The notes: generated from the letters alone by a model not told the origin. Positions 44,886 to 55,110 are shown, counted from the first letter of the stretch. The stretch is 64,000 nt of DNA from Weeksellaceae bacterium (GCA_949788275.1 OX460916.1:434001-498000); one strand, 5' to 3'. Program-made: numbers and translations.

Positions 44886-45248
44886 ATGAAATCAATCCAG
44901 TTATTTGTGTTTATCCTTGGTGTTTTCAGTGGATATGCTAATTCAGAAAATCCTTCATTTTTTTTAGAATCCAATCCTTATCAAGAAATAGGTACGATCG
45001 ATGATTATCAAATTAAAGGGGATAATTTTGTGGAAGTTTATAGAGATCATCATGAAGTTCAAGATGGGAAATTCGAGTTTTTTAAGCTTTTTGAAACGCA
45101 GGAAGATTATTTTGAAGAGCCTAAAGCGGAGGCGAACGATTTGCCTCCGTTTCCAGTTCCGATAGATCGGCATTTTTGGGTTCTTTTTATGGTGATTGGT
45201 TATTTGTTTTGGAAGTATAGAGCCTATGGGTTATTCCCTAAATTTTGA
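44886..45248 (+). CDS. Small secreted/membrane protein accompanying the T9SS protein
   Basis: The 120-residue protein has an N-terminal signal (IQLFVFILGVFSGYA) and a C-terminal hydrophobic segment (FWVLFMVIGYLFWKYRAYGL) ended by a basic short tail. It starts one base after the T9SS protein stop and overlaps the convergent minus-strand gene by 25 bases. Similar small proteins commonly follow large T9SS proteins, possibly as membrane partners; the function is unknown. Confidence 0.6.
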   Translation: MKSIQLFVFILGVFSGYANSENPSFFLESNPYQEIGTIDDYQIKGDNFVEVYRDHHEVQDGKFEFFKLFETQEDYFEEPKAEANDLPPFPVPIDRHFWVLFMVIGYLFWKYRAYGLFPKF

Positions 45249-46279
45249 GTTTGCTTCACCATTAATTGAATAAACGTATCCAGGATTTCACCCATTGTTG
45301 TTGCGTTTTCAAAAATAGGCGTTTGGTAAAATTTACCCAAAGTGGTTTTTAATTGAATGATATGGGCTTCAGGTGCCAAGGTATCTAACTTCATAACCGC
45401 CAATAAGTCTTGGTAACGTTGTTGGCTGTTCCACACCCTTTTCGTCATTAAAGAACGAACCTCTTTCTGATATTGTTCAATGGAATTAGGCTTTAAACGG
45501 TTGGTAACCATCTCCACCATGACCCTGTTTTCTTTAAAATATTGGGGACGGTATATTTTTAAATTCCCTTCGTACGACTGCTGATCAAAATCAATAGCGC
45601 GAACGCGGTAAAAAATTTGATCGAAATCGTGCATCGGAATAACCACATAATTATATGAACGCATATCGCCTAATAATCCTAAGAAGCAGCGTTCGTTAAA
45701 TTTGACGAACTCTTTTGCAATCTGATTCTTTTCCAGTTCACTGCATTGATCCAGGTAATTTTCAATAAACACATCGCCTGGAATACCCAAAATATGCTCT
45801 TCGATTAAGGTATCTTTGTGCACTAAAAAATTGATGCGGTGAGGCGATAGAATCTCTTCCAACTCTAAACCATAAATTCTAGAAGCATCGGCTTTTTTAA
45901 TGTAAAAATTGGTGTAGTTATCATTCAAAATATTGCGTACCCGAATTCGAAACGGTTTCGAATTGCCAAACGTACAATAATCAATAGAATCGACTTTTAA
46001 GTAGGGTAGGGCATCCAAATTTCCATCGGAGTGCAGCAATGTATAAATTCGATTTAAATTATCTTCAATCTCTATTTGTTCAGATGCTGAATAATATACG
46101 CCAAGCCAATGCGTATCTCTTCCTTCTTTATCATAAAGAATAATAAAATCTTCAAAGCGCATTAAATCGTCATACACAAACGAAATATCGGTTAGGCGAT
46201 TGTATTTGCGCAAATAAGTTTGTAGTTTTTCACTAACGGGATAGATGGGTTTTCTAAATTCAATTTTAACGTCTTTCAT
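45224..46279 (-). CDS. Conserved hypothetical protein, 351 aa
   Basis: A soluble protein without signal peptide. Segments such as DISFVYDDLMRFEDFIILYD, YTNFYIKKADASRIYGLELE and VIPMHDFDQIFYRVRAIDFD look conserved, and the last has the D-x-D-x-x-x-F-Y-R-x-R pattern of an active-site region. I do not recognise the family. It is divergent from the GNAT-nitrilase gene (about 85 bases from that start), a pairing that may be conserved in Flavobacteriia. Confidence 0.6.
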   Translation of the reverse strand: MKDVKIEFRKPIYPVSEKLQTYLRKYNRLTDISFVYDDLMRFEDFIILYDKEGRDTHWLGVYYSASEQIEIEDNLNRIYTLLHSDGNLDALPYLKVDSIDYCTFGNSKPFRIRVRNILNDNYTNFYIKKADASRIYGLELEEILSPHRINFLVHKDTLIEEHILGIPGDVFIENYLDQCSELEKNQIAKEFVKFNERCFLGLLGDMRSYNYVVIPMHDFDQIFYRVRAIDFDQQSYEGNLKIYRPQYFKENRVMVEMVTNRLKPNSIEQYQKEVRSLMTKRVWNSQQRYQDLLAVMKLDTLAPEAHIIQLKTTLGKFYQTPIFENATTMGEILDTFIQLMVKQTQNLGNNP

Positions 46280-46362
46280 CGGTGGTTGATTACAGAAGTA
46301 AAGGTGTTACTTTATTCCATCAAATTAAAAACTTTTTGTACCTTTTTACAAACTTAAACAAA

Positions 46363-47871
46363 ATGAATATACAAGTACGGAATCTAACGTTGGAAGATTA
46401 TCAAGACTTGACAGAATCAACCAAAGAAGCTTATCACAATACCTTAGGCACTTGGACAAAAGAGGAACTCAAAGAGTTGTTGACTATTTTCCCAGAAGGT
46501 CAGTTCTGTGTTGAGGTTGATGGCAAGGTTGTCGCCTCAGCTCTAAGCATTATTGTGAATACGAAAAAAACCAATTTACATTCCGACTACGATTCCATTA
46601 CTTCCAATGGAAAGTTTCTTAAACACGATAGTGATGGAGATGTTATGTACGGAATTGAGGTATTTGTTCATCCGAACTATCGCAAATTGAGATTAGGACG
46701 AAGACTCTATGATGTTCGCAAAGAATTGTGTGAAGAAATGAATCTTCGTTCCATTGTTGCTGGTGGACGTATCCCTAATTACCACAATTATTCAAAAGAA
46801 TTATCACCCAGACAATACATAGAGAAAGTAAAGAGCAAAGAGATCTTCGATCCAACACTTGCTTTTCAGTTATCCAACGATTTCAATGTGAAGAAAATTC
46901 TTAAGAATTACTTGAAAGACGATAAAGAGTCTATGGAATACGCCACCCTGTTAGAATGGAATAATATTTATTATGAACCCAATTTACAGTCCAATTCACC
47001 TACGAAACGCAATATTCGCTTGGGCTTAGTCCAATGGCAAATGCGTCTCTTTAATGGGTTACAAGATTTTTATGATCAAGTGGAGTTTTTTGTACGAACG
47101 GTGAGCGATTATGGGTCGGATTTTATTATGTTCCCCGAGTTCTTTAATACCCCATTGATGAGTCCTTATAACCATTTGTCTGAAGTGGATGCTATGCATC
47201 AGTTGGCTGGGATGACCGAAGAAATTGTGAAAAAGATTCAAGATTTGTCCATCACCTATAATGTGAATATTATTGCGGGATCAATGCCTGAAATCAAAGA
47301 TGGGAAATTGTACAATACGTCATTTTTATGCCACCGTTCAGGAAATTTAGATTCGTATAGCAAAGTCCATATCACCCCCAATGAGTTTAAATATTACGCT
47401 ATGAATGGGGGAGATAGCATCAAAGTATTCGATACCGATTGTGGTAAAATTGGCTTGTTAATTTGCTACGATGTGGAGTTCCCTGAATTGGGTAGAATCT
47501 TGGCTGATCAAGGTATGCAAATTTTATTTGTTCCCTTTATGACCGATACCCAGAATGGGTATACTCGGGTTAGAAGTTGTGCACAAGCTCGAGCTATAGA
47601 AAATGAATGTTATGTGGCTATTGCTGGTTCGGTTGGTAACCTTCCAAGGGTGAATAACATGGATATTCAATATTCTCAATCGGCTGTTTTTACGCCTTCC
47701 GACTTCTCTTTTCCAAACAATGGCGTTAAAGCAGAAGCGACAACCAATACAGAAATGGTTCTAATTGCCGATGTCGATTTGTATTTATTAAAAGAACTGC
47801 ACGAGTATGGAACGGTGAAAACACTCAAAGATAGGCGACATGATTTATATACTATAAATGTATTGAAATAA
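46363..47871 (+). CDS. GNAT acetyltransferase-nitrilase fusion protein
   Basis: From MNIQVRNLTLEDYQDL (46363) the protein is 502 residues. The N-terminal part is a GNAT domain (VHPNYRKLRLGRRLYDVRK, then acetyl-CoA loop). The C-terminal part is a carbon-nitrogen hydrolase with the Glu-Lys-Cys triad in IMFPEFFNTPLM, SYSKVHITPNE and LLICYDVEFPEL. Such proteins hydrolyse amide bonds and may acetylate amines. The substrate is unknown. The usual length for the fusion is about 510 residues, which fits. Confidence 0.87.
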   Translation: MNIQVRNLTLEDYQDLTESTKEAYHNTLGTWTKEELKELLTIFPEGQFCVEVDGKVVASALSIIVNTKKTNLHSDYDSITSNGKFLKHDSDGDVMYGIEVFVHPNYRKLRLGRRLYDVRKELCEEMNLRSIVAGGRIPNYHNYSKELSPRQYIEKVKSKEIFDPTLAFQLSNDFNVKKILKNYLKDDKESMEYATLLEWNNIYYEPNLQSNSPTKRNIRLGLVQWQMRLFNGLQDFYDQVEFFVRTVSDYGSDFIMFPEFFNTPLMSPYNHLSEVDAMHQLAGMTEEIVKKIQDLSITYNVNIIAGSMPEIKDGKLYNTSFLCHRSGNLDSYSKVHITPNEFKYYAMNGGDSIKVFDTDCGKIGLLICYDVEFPELGRILADQGMQILFVPFMTDTQNGYTRVRSCAQARAIENECYVAIAGSVGNLPRVNNMDIQYSQSAVFTPSDFSFPNNGVKAEATTNTEMVLIADVDLYLLKELHEYGTVKTLKDRRHDLYTINVLK

Positions 47872-47899
47872 AAAAAGCCTAAGTCTTTTGGCTTAGGCT
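47868..47899 (-). terminator. Intrinsic terminator
   Basis: AGCCTAAG and CTTAGGCT pair around TCTTTTGG. The T-run is on the minus strand and overlaps the stop of the small minus-strand gene. Confidence 0.7.
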
Positions 47900-48168
47900 C
47901 CATAAAAATCTTCTAAACTGCTCGATATTGTTGAGTAGGCTAAGGAAAAAACCATGTTCCACTCTCCCGCAATGGATTTATTCAACATTTTCATTTTCCA
48001 ATTGGTTGCAGCAATACTGATGGTAGGCGTATCAGAATTAATCGAATCTTTGCTTATGATAAACAATAATTCTTTCAAATCTTCAAAGGGAACATCCACG
48101 CGCTGCAATTCATTTCTTAGATGATTTAGATCTCCCACATATTGTTCATTATTCATCACACTAATCAT
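47893..48168 (-). CDS. Hypothetical protein, 91 aa
   Basis: A small soluble protein (MISVMNNEQYVGDLNHLRNE) that is mostly helical, with a DVPFEDLKELLFIISKDSI segment. I do not recognise the family. An internal Met at codon 5 may be the real start. The gene is separated by about 160 bases from the divergent histidine kinase gene and overlaps the terminator at its 3' end. Confidence 0.45.
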   Translation of the reverse strand: MISVMNNEQYVGDLNHLRNELQRVDVPFEDLKELLFIISKDSINSDTPTISIAATNWKMKMLNKSIAGEWNMVFSLAYSTISSSLEDFYGA

Positions 48169-48287
48169 TTTATGGTGCTATAGCAAAATACCCTCCAAAA
48201 AATCTTAAAGTGTTTAAAAAGAAGACTAAACGGCTTTTTTTAACACTTTGTAAAAAAAGAAAACACGCTTAAATACAGAGTAACTTC

Positions 48288-48317
48288 TTTGTTATCTGTC
48301 GATAAAAGATATATTTG
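48288..48317 (+). promoter_or_regulatory. Promoter of the LytS/LytTR pair
   Basis: TTTG at 48288-48291 and TATATTTG at 48310-48317 with 18 bases between match the TTTG/TAnnTTTG Bacteroidota promoter. Confidence 0.55.
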
Positions 48318-48330
48318 TTAAAAATTATTT

Positions 48331-49074
48331 ATGATTCAATTGCCAGTCATATTATTTTACTTGATCATTGGTGTCATCATTTTTTTAGTGATTATGGTAA
48401 CCTATGTTGTGATTAGTTATCAAAACGAAGTCAAAGCCAAAGAGGTCTTAGCCGATAAATACGAATTGCTTCAAGAAAAGATGAATGTGGTTAAACTAGA
48501 AAACTATGAGGCGAAGTTAAACCCCCACCTTTTTAAAAATATCTTAAACTCGATTCAGTCCCACGCTTATCAAACCTACAATGCTCTCGATAGCCTAGCT
48601 TCTGTTTTAGATTATATCTTATACGAAAGTAAAGCGCAATTGGTCTCACCCAAAGATGAAATTGAGTTTGCCATCCACTTAATCGAAATCAACAAAATAA
48701 AATTAAGCCCCTTATTCGATCTCCAAGTGAAGCAAAAAATAGATCCAACGTCGATTATTTATAATAAATCGTGCTTAGCCCCTATGATTTCGATTGATTT
48801 GATTGAAAATGCGTTTAAACATACCGATTTTTTACACGAGAATGCCTTTATAAAGATCCAATTTGAATGCAACGAAAACAATTTTGTGTTAACGGTTAGC
48901 AATCGCATTTCTCCTTTAGTGTCCATTAAAAAAGAGAAAGGAGGCTTCGGCATCGATAGCCTTCACCACCGTTTAAAAATGATTTATGGCGATCAGTATA
49001 CGTTAAAAACGCGTGTTGATCAGAATACCTTTATTGCTCAATTATCCATTAATTTAATGAACTACCATGCTTAG
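48331..49074 (+). CDS. LytS-family sensor histidine kinase
   Basis: The 247-residue protein has one N-terminal membrane segment (LFYLIIGVIIFLVIMVTYVV region) and a His_kinase-type domain: ENYEAKLNPHLFKNILNSI, where His is the phosphorylation site, then SIDLIENAFKHTDF as N-box and GGFGIDSLHHRLKMIY as the nucleotide-binding end. No extracytoplasmic sensor domain is present. The gene overlaps its LytTR response regulator by 8 bases, so the two form a two-component system. Confidence 0.88.
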   Translation: MIQLPVILFYLIIGVIIFLVIMVTYVVISYQNEVKAKEVLADKYELLQEKMNVVKLENYEAKLNPHLFKNILNSIQSHAYQTYNALDSLASVLDYILYESKAQLVSPKDEIEFAIHLIEINKIKLSPLFDLQVKQKIDPTSIIYNKSCLAPMISIDLIENAFKHTDFLHENAFIKIQFECNENNFVLTVSNRISPLVSIKKEKGGFGIDSLHHRLKMIYGDQYTLKTRVDQNTFIAQLSINLMNYHA

Positions 49075-49783
49075 ATGTGTCCTCTTAGATGATGAATTAC
49101 TCGGATTAACTTATTTAAAGCGATTGTGCGAACAAATCGACGATTTAGAAGTGGTTAAATCCTATACCGATCCGGAATTATTGATTAAAGAAATCGACCA
49201 CTTAGAAGTCGACTTATGCATCCTCGATATCGAAATGCCCAACTTGAATGGTATTCAAGTGGCGAATCTTATTCATGATAAGTGGATTATATTTGTCACG
49301 GCTTATAAAGAGTATGCGGTTGATGCATTCGATTTAGCAGCGGTCGATTACTTGCAAAAACCGTTAAAGCGCGAACGACTTGAACGGGCGATTGAGCGGG
49401 TGCGTCAACGACAAAAAGAACACGTTAGCATGGCCACAAAAACCTACCTCAATTGGAATTCAGAAAAAGGGAAAACGGTTCTTCAAACCGATGATATTGC
49501 TTTTATTAAAACGGCCCCCTTGGATAGTCGAGATAAAGTGGTGGTGTTAAAAAACCGAAGCGAGGTTTTATTAAAGAATATCAATTTTCAAAAACTCAAA
49601 GAATTATTGCCGATTCACGATTTTGTACAGATCAACAAACGCGAAATAATCAGTGTGGATATTGTGAGTTATTTTACGTCCGACGTGGTGACTTCAAAAT
49701 TGGTCGATGACCAACAAAACAGTTTGGTGTTTACCTTAAGTGAAGTTTATCGCGAAGATTTTTATCAGAAAGTTTCTACTTGA
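49067..49783 (+). CDS. LytTR-family response regulator
   Basis: The 238-residue protein has an N-terminal receiver domain (VLLDDELLGLTYLKRLCEQ; Asp in LCILDIEMPNLNG; Thr and Lys in VTAYKEYAVD and LQKPLKRER) and a C-terminal LytTR DNA-binding domain (IAFIKTAPLDSRDKVVVLKN and VQINKREIISVDIV). It is partnered with the overlapping sensor kinase. The target genes are unknown. Confidence 0.9.
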   Translation: MLRCVLLDDELLGLTYLKRLCEQIDDLEVVKSYTDPELLIKEIDHLEVDLCILDIEMPNLNGIQVANLIHDKWIIFVTAYKEYAVDAFDLAAVDYLQKPLKRERLERAIERVRQRQKEHVSMATKTYLNWNSEKGKTVLQTDDIAFIKTAPLDSRDKVVVLKNRSEVLLKNINFQKLKELLPIHDFVQINKREIISVDIVSYFTSDVVTSKLVDDQQNSLVFTLSEVYREDFYQKVST

Positions 49784-49885
49784 TTACAATATTTTACCGT
49801 TTCATTACAGATTGAAACCTTAGCAGGGCAAACGCGGTAATTCCAATCCATATTTGCTCGAACTTTGTACCAAATCAGTTAGATT

Positions 49886-52156
49886 ATGCTAAAGAAGTAC
49901 AAAAATTCTTTATTTTATTTTTTTACATTGACCTTTTGTTTTGGATTAATGTACCTTATTGTACAGCAGGCTCACCTGCTAGAAATAGATCGTCATATCG
50001 TGGTTAATACCAATGATAATTCACAATTTCAAGAATTTTTAAATTCGCTTCAAGTCAATATTTTTCACCCTTTAGCCATCTTACTTGCTCAGATTATTAC
50101 CATTATAGTAGTTGCTCGTATCTTCGGATGGTTATTTAAAAAAATTGGTCAGCCATCGGTTATTGGAGAAATATTGGCTGGTATAGTTTTAGGACCTTCG
50201 CTTTTGGGCCTTTACTATCCCGAGTTTTTCGATCAACTCTTCCCTAAATCATCTTTGGGTAATTTGGAATTTATTAGTCAAATAGGGCTTATTCTGTTCA
50301 TGTTTGTGATTGGGATGGAACTCGATCTAAAAGTTTTAAAGAAAAACGCCAAAGACGCTATTATTATCAGCCACGCGAGTATTATCTTTCCTTTCACGCT
50401 GGGAATGGGGCTCGCTTATTATATTTACCAAGAGTTTGCTCCAGATGGGGTTCAATTCTTATCTTTTGCCCTGTTTTTAGGGATAGCGATGAGTATTACC
50501 GCCTTTCCTGTTCTTGCGCGAATTGTACAAGAACGTGGAATGAGTAAGACTCGTTTGGGTTCTATTGTTATTACATGTGCCGCCGCTGACGATATAACAG
50601 CATGGTGTTTATTAGCGGCTGTTATCGCCATTGTAAAGGCTGGTAACTTTGTGAGTTCACTTTATGTTTTAGCCTTAGCGACAGCCTATGTAATTCTTAT
50701 GATTAAGGTGGTCAAGCCTTTTCTTAAACGAATTGGCGACCTGCATTCAACCAAAGCCAGTTTAACCAAGTCGATTGTTGGTATTTTCTTTCTCGTTTTA
50801 TTGTTATCGGCTTATTCAACTGAAGTGATCGGTATTCATGCTTTATTTGGCGCATTTATGGCGGGAGCTATTATGCCAGAAAACGTGAAATTCAGAAATT
50901 TATTTATCGAAAAAGTAGAAGACGTATCGCTGGTTTTATTATTACCCCTATTTTTTGTTTTCACAGGACTGCGTACGCAAATAGGTTTATTAGGCGATCT
51001 TCACTTATGGAAAATTACAGGGCTTATTATTTTAGTCGCTGTTGTAGGTAAGTTTATTGGGAGTGCTTTAGCAGCCCGTTTTATAGGGCAGAATTGGAAA
51101 GACAGTTTAAGCATAGGAGCCTTGATGAACACCCGTGGACTGATGGAGCTCGTCGTGTTGAATATCGGATATGATCTTGGGGTTTTAACCCCTGAAATAT
51201 TCGCTATGATGGTGGTTATGGCCTTAGTGACTACTTTTATGACAGGCCCAGCCCTTGATTTAATCAACCGAATTTTTAAATCATCCCCGGATGCTTATGA
51301 CGAATTGAGTCAAGTGAGTAAATACAAAATATTGAATTGTTTCGAGTCACCTGATAAAGGGGTTAAGTTATTGCGTTTAAGTCATTACATGATTCAGAAA
51401 AACCAAGAAAATTCTTTAATCACCAGTTTACACCTCGTTCCAAGTTCCGATATACACCAATATCATGTGGAACAAATGGAAAAAGAAATCTTTTCACCTG
51501 TGATTGAAGAATCGGAAGATTTAGATCAGCCGATCAATACGCTGTTCAAAGTATCGAACGATATGGAAAATGATATTTTGGATATATCAAATAAAGGGGA
51601 TTATGACTTATTGTTAATTGGTATTAAACGATCAATTTACGAAGGAAGTGTCTTGGGTAAAGTGTTGGGCTATACGTCTCGCATTATCAATCCCGATCGA
51701 TTATTAAATCAAGTTAAAGGAAGAGAACGTTTTTTTGATACCGAGTATTTTGATGAAAAAACCAGAGGGATTATTGCTCGTTCAAAAATACCGGTAGGGG
51801 TCTTGGTGGATAAAAACCTCGACACCGTCCAGCAAATATTTATTCCAATTTTCAGCAAAAAAGATGGTGATTTGATTAAGTATGCGCAACGGTTTATTAC
51901 GAATGCGGATGCGCAGATTCACATCATCGACATTATTGGATTAACCAAATACCAATCGGAAACCAAAGAGATTATTCGAGCGATAGAACAATTAGCACCA
52001 CAACATATTCATTTATATTATAAACAGAAAATAGACAAAGAGTTTCTTGAAAATATCGATCTGATGTTAATTGGTCTCGACAGTTGGAAAGAAGTTGTTG
52101 GAACAAAAAGTGTTTGGATATCATCCGCACCATCAACATTAATCATAGCGAACTAA
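49886..52156 (+). CDS. CPA2-family cation:proton antiporter
   Basis: The 756-residue protein has about 12-13 membrane segments (for example [18 protein letters not shown] and [20 protein letters not shown]) with the [11 protein letters not shown] and DDITAWCL motifs typical of Na+/H+ or K+/H+ exchange. A C-terminal soluble region of about 300 residues follows. It exchanges a cation for protons in the cytoplasmic membrane. The specific cation cannot be told from sequence. Confidence 0.88.
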   Translation: MLKKYKNSLFYFFTLTFCFGLMYLIVQQAHLLEIDRHIVVNTNDNSQFQEFLNSLQVNIFHPLAILLAQIITIIVVARIFGWLFKKIGQPSVIGEILAGIVLGPSLLGLYYPEFFDQLFPKSSLGNLEFISQIGLILFMFVIGMELDLKVLKKNAKDAIIISHASIIFPFTLGMGLAYYIYQEFAPDGVQFLSFALFLGIAMSITAFPVLARIVQERGMSKTRLGSIVITCAAADDITAWCLLAAVIAIVKAGNFVSSLYVLALATAYVILMIKVVKPFLKRIGDLHSTKASLTKSIVGIFFLVLLLSAYSTEVIGIHALFGAFMAGAIMPENVKFRNLFIEKVEDVSLVLLLPLFFVFTGLRTQIGLLGDLHLWKITGLIILVAVVGKFIGSALAARFIGQNWKDSLSIGALMNTRGLMELVVLNIGYDLGVLTPEIFAMMVVMALVTTFMTGPALDLINRIFKSSPDAYDELSQVSKYKILNCFESPDKGVKLLRLSHYMIQKNQENSLITSLHLVPSSDIHQYHVEQMEKEIFSPVIEESEDLDQPINTLFKVSNDMENDILDISNKGDYDLLLIGIKRSIYEGSVLGKVLGYTSRIINPDRLLNQVKGRERFFDTEYFDEKTRGIIARSKIPVGVLVDKNLDTVQQIFIPIFSKKDGDLIKYAQRFITNADAQIHIIDIIGLTKYQSETKEIIRAIEQLAPQHIHLYYKQKIDKEFLENIDLMLIGLDSWKEVVGTKSVWISSAPSTLIIAN

Positions 52157-52170
52157 TTTCGTATACCCTT

Positions 52171-52210
52171 AAAAAAACAATAGCTCCGAAAGGAGCTATT
52201 GTTATATAAT
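52171..52210. terminator. Bidirectional terminator
   Basis: ACAATAGCTCC and GGAGCTATTGT pair perfectly around GAAA between two convergent genes. Confidence 0.85.
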
Positions 52211-52224
52211 CGAATGGGTTAAGT

Positions 52225-53787
52225 TTAAAAACCACCTTTACGGGTAGGTCCTTTTACTTCTGGCCATTTTGTTTGTTGTCCGTTTCTATCCAAAGGCATA
52301 ACACGACGCTCTCGACTAACCAGGTTTTCTTCTTCTGAAGCCATATAGGTTAAAGTCGCTGTTAAAATCGCATTGTTTTTGATTTCATCGAAGACAATTT
52401 TATCGTACGTATCTTTATTGGTATGCCATGTATATGAACCGTAGCCCCAGTTTAAAGAACTCAACATAAATCCAGGTACACCTGCTGCGTTAAAAGAGGC
52501 GTGATCAGAACCCCCACTACTTGGTGTTCCAGGAAAATCGGTTTTAATATGTTTCGTTACAAAGTTAGGTGCTGCAGATAACCAACGCGTCATATAGTCG
52601 TATGAATGAACATACCCTGCTCCATTAATATTCACGACACGTCCCGTTCCATTATCTAAGTTAAAAACGGCTTGTGTGTTTTTAACGATTTCTGGGTGAT
52701 CTTCTACAAAAGCACGTGAACCGTTTAATCCTTGTTCTTCACTTCCCCATAAACATACCAAGATGGTTCGTTTGTTATTTGGGTAATATTTCTTAAGTGC
52801 ACGAACCGTTTCCATCATGGCAATTACACCCGTTCCGTTATCGGTAGCACCTTGTGCACCATCCCAAGAATCAAAGTGAGCAGAAAGAATAATGTACTCA
52901 TTTGGTTTTTCTTTCCCTTTAATTTCAGCAATGGTATTATATGTTTTAGCTGTTCCTAAATCTTTCGATTGAACATCGATTTTTAATTTTGGGGTATTAC
53001 CGGCAGAAGCTAAACGGTAAAGCATTCCATAATCTTCGTTCGAGATATCAATCATCGGAATCTTTGTGGTTTTTGCGCCGAAAATACGGTTAGCCCCCAT
53101 AATTCCTGTCCAGTAAGAAATGGCTACGGCAGAAGCGCCGGCCTTCTCTAAAGCTTCGGGTAAAGTGTTTGCGTTATAACCTGTTGCTTTCATAGAAGCA
53201 TCCCATGCTTTATTATCAGCTTCACGTTCTTTTTGTACTTTTTCGTATAATTCGGTTGTTCCAAATTCTTTGTATTGGTAATCTGAACGTCCAAATTTTT
53301 GGTTTTGAGCCATTAAAACAATCTTTCCTTTTACGCTTGGTAACCAAGCCTCAAAATCAGCTTTTGTTTTAAAAACAGGCATAGCAATTACATCGGCATG
53401 AATCGCTTTCTTTGTCGCAGGTGACCACGCTAATTGTGTGGCTTCAATGCTTTTTACGCGTGGGAAAGACATTTCTATCGTTGAAGTTCCTCTCTCCCAA
53501 GCTTTCCATTCACCATAAGCCTCGTTACGAGCGCTAATTCCCCAATTTGTAAACGCTTTTACCGCCCAATCATGAGCCTTATCCATTTGTGGAGAGCCCA
53601 CTAATCGTGGTCCAATGCCATCTAATAATTCCTGAGCAATGCGCTCTAATTGCGAATTGTTTTGAATTTCATTGACAAAGTTTTGTACGGTAGGATTCAA
53701 TTTTTCATTCACGGATACGACCTGTGCTTGTAAAGCAGTCGCTGCGAATAAAGCAGTAGAGTAAGCAAGTGTTTTGTATAATCTCAT
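52225..53787 (-). CDS. M28-type zinc aminopeptidase/carboxypeptidase Q-like, secreted
   Basis: The 520-residue protein has a signal peptide (TLAYSTALFAATALQAQ), a PA-like inserted region in the middle and a zinc peptidase core: HFDSWDGAQGATDNGTG, WGSEEQGLNGS, FNLDNGTG and GGSDHASF provide the His, Asp, Glu, Asp and His ligands of the two zinc ions. It resembles plasma glutamate carboxypeptidase/carboxypeptidase Q. It probably digests peptides in the periplasm. Confidence 0.85.
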   Translation of the reverse strand: MRLYKTLAYSTALFAATALQAQVVSVNEKLNPTVQNFVNEIQNNSQLERIAQELLDGIGPRLVGSPQMDKAHDWAVKAFTNWGISARNEAYGEWKAWERGTSTIEMSFPRVKSIEATQLAWSPATKKAIHADVIAMPVFKTKADFEAWLPSVKGKIVLMAQNQKFGRSDYQYKEFGTTELYEKVQKEREADNKAWDASMKATGYNANTLPEALEKAGASAVAISYWTGIMGANRIFGAKTTKIPMIDISNEDYGMLYRLASAGNTPKLKIDVQSKDLGTAKTYNTIAEIKGKEKPNEYIILSAHFDSWDGAQGATDNGTGVIAMMETVRALKKYYPNNKRTILVCLWGSEEQGLNGSRAFVEDHPEIVKNTQAVFNLDNGTGRVVNINGAGYVHSYDYMTRWLSAAPNFVTKHIKTDFPGTPSSGGSDHASFNAAGVPGFMLSSLNWGYGSYTWHTNKDTYDKIVFDEIKNNAILTATLTYMASEEENLVSRERRVMPLDRNGQQTKWPEVKGPTRKGGF

Positions 53788-54029
53788 TTTCTTAAATTTC
53801 CTTAAAAGTAGGATTATCTATAGCAATTACCCAAATTATAGGCTATAAAAATAAGCGATTTGTTAAAAGTTGAATAATGTTAACATAATAATACATTTCT
53901 TTCAATCGAAATCAAGGGCTCTACTGTAAAAGAAAAATAAATAAACCATGGTTTATCTCAATAGAGACAAACTGAAAGCATGGTGTGTTATTGTATAATT
54001 ATACGGTTTTAGATGCAGCTCCATGTCTA

Positions 54030-54383
54030 TTTAGTTTAAGGTTTAAAAATTTAAAGTTGGGTTGGGTAGTTGGTTTGGATTGTTGGGTTTTGAATTCCGT
54101 TTTTTGTTCTTCTTGGATCTATAATCTGATATCTCACATCCATTTAGTTTAAGGTTTAAAAATTTAAAGTTGGTTTGGTTTGGGGTGTTGGGTTTTGAAT
54201 TCCGTTTTTTGTTCTTCTTGGATCTATAATCTGATATCTCACATCCATTTAGTTTAAGGTTTAAGGTTTAAAAATTTAAAGTTGGTTTAGATTGTTTGGT
54301 TTTGAATTCAATTTATTGTTCTTCTTACATCTATAATCTTACATCTATAATCTTACATCTATAATCTGATATCTCACATCCAT
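54030..54383. repeat. Tandem ~110-base repeats
   Basis: The segment TTTAGTTTAAGGTTTAAAAA restarts at 54030, 54143 and 54248, with a partial copy at 54376, giving units of about 105-113 bases. Each unit also carries TTGGGTTTTGAATTCCG, TTCTTCTTGGATCTATAATC and CTGATATCTCACATCC. There are short expansions (ATCTATAATCTTAC) in the last unit. Along with 53.8-54.0 kb, nothing gene-like is seen in this 800-base gap. Confidence 0.8.
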
Positions 54384-54393
54384 TTACCTTTTT

Positions 54394-54504
54394 GCGCCAA
54401 CGATAGTAGTGGAAATCCTTGGCTGCGCGTCTTTTTTATAATGGGAAACGAAATGCTGAAGCAGCCAAGATTGGGAACGGATAGCGTGGCCCGTAGGGAG
54501 GCGC
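54394..54504 (+). ncRNA. Candidate structured RNA
   Basis: GCGCC (54394-54398) pairs with GGCGC (54500-54504), and TTGGCTGC pairs perfectly with GCAGCCAA inside it. The enclosed sequence includes ATAGTAGTGGAAATCC and AACGGATAGCGTGGCCCGT, blocks I associate with a dispersed flavobacterial element. A 24-codon ORF (54441-54515) overlaps but seems incidental. The Flavo-1 motif of Rfam is a possible match, unverified. Confidence 0.5.
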
Positions 54505-54595
54505 CCAACAATTGAAGGTGTGATGATGCGTTTGATTAACACGGGATTAGGTGTGTGATGTTGTGCTTTTGTTGTAAATTTGAAATAAAACAGGT

Positions 54596-55060
54596 ATGAA
54601 GTTACGGTTGATAGGAATATTGTTTGGTTTGGCTAGTGTTGGTTTAGCGCAAGATAACTATGTGCTGGATAGTGTTAGTTCTGGGGCTAAGGCGCCAATT
54701 GATGCGCATTATTCACCACTTTTTGTCGATTCAATTTCCATTTATCGGCAAACAGATACAAAAGCCACATTAAAAGAAGGAAAGGTAAATGATCTATATG
54801 TTAAGCATTTTAGAATTGCTGATAAACATACACTGGTGGGCACCCAAGAGCGAGTGGTTGTAGAATGTGTTATAGAAATTGATGGGCGTGTAGGGGAAGT
54901 AAGAGTTTTAAAAGCGGGGCGTTTGGATTATTTTAATCGGCAGGCGATTGCAGCTGTGGAGCGAACGAGCACTTTGTGGAAGGCAGCAGAGCTACAAGGT
55001 AAAAAAGTTCGTTCTTATTATAGGGTTTTAGTCACATTCGTTCCGCTAGAGTCCAAATAA
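54596..55060 (+). CDS. TonB C-terminal-domain protein, secreted
   Basis: The 154-residue protein begins with a signal peptide (MKLRLIGILFGLASVGLAQ) and ends in a TonB-like C-terminal domain (VVECVIEIDGRVGEVRVLKA, then AIAAVERTSTLWKAAEL). It has no N-terminal membrane anchor of the usual TonB kind, so it is more likely a periplasmic TonB-domain protein than an energy transducer. The promoter lies next to the structured RNA upstream. Confidence 0.75.
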   Translation: MKLRLIGILFGLASVGLAQDNYVLDSVSSGAKAPIDAHYSPLFVDSISIYRQTDTKATLKEGKVNDLYVKHFRIADKHTLVGTQERVVVECVIEIDGRVGEVRVLKAGRLDYFNRQAIAAVERTSTLWKAAELQGKKVRSYYRVLVTFVPLESK

Positions 55061-55062
55061 AA

Positions 55063-55092
55063 AAAGCTTCTAAATGAATGTTTAGAAGCTTT
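55063..55092. terminator. Bidirectional terminator
   Basis: AAAGCTTCTAAA and TTTAGAAGCTTT pair perfectly around TGAATG. Confidence 0.85.
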
Positions 55093-55110
55093 CGATTAGG
55101 GGGTTGACTT

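Noticed and set aside
54441-54515. A 24-codon ORF inside the structured element.
   Set aside because: It is overlapped by the stems and too short to support without conservation data.
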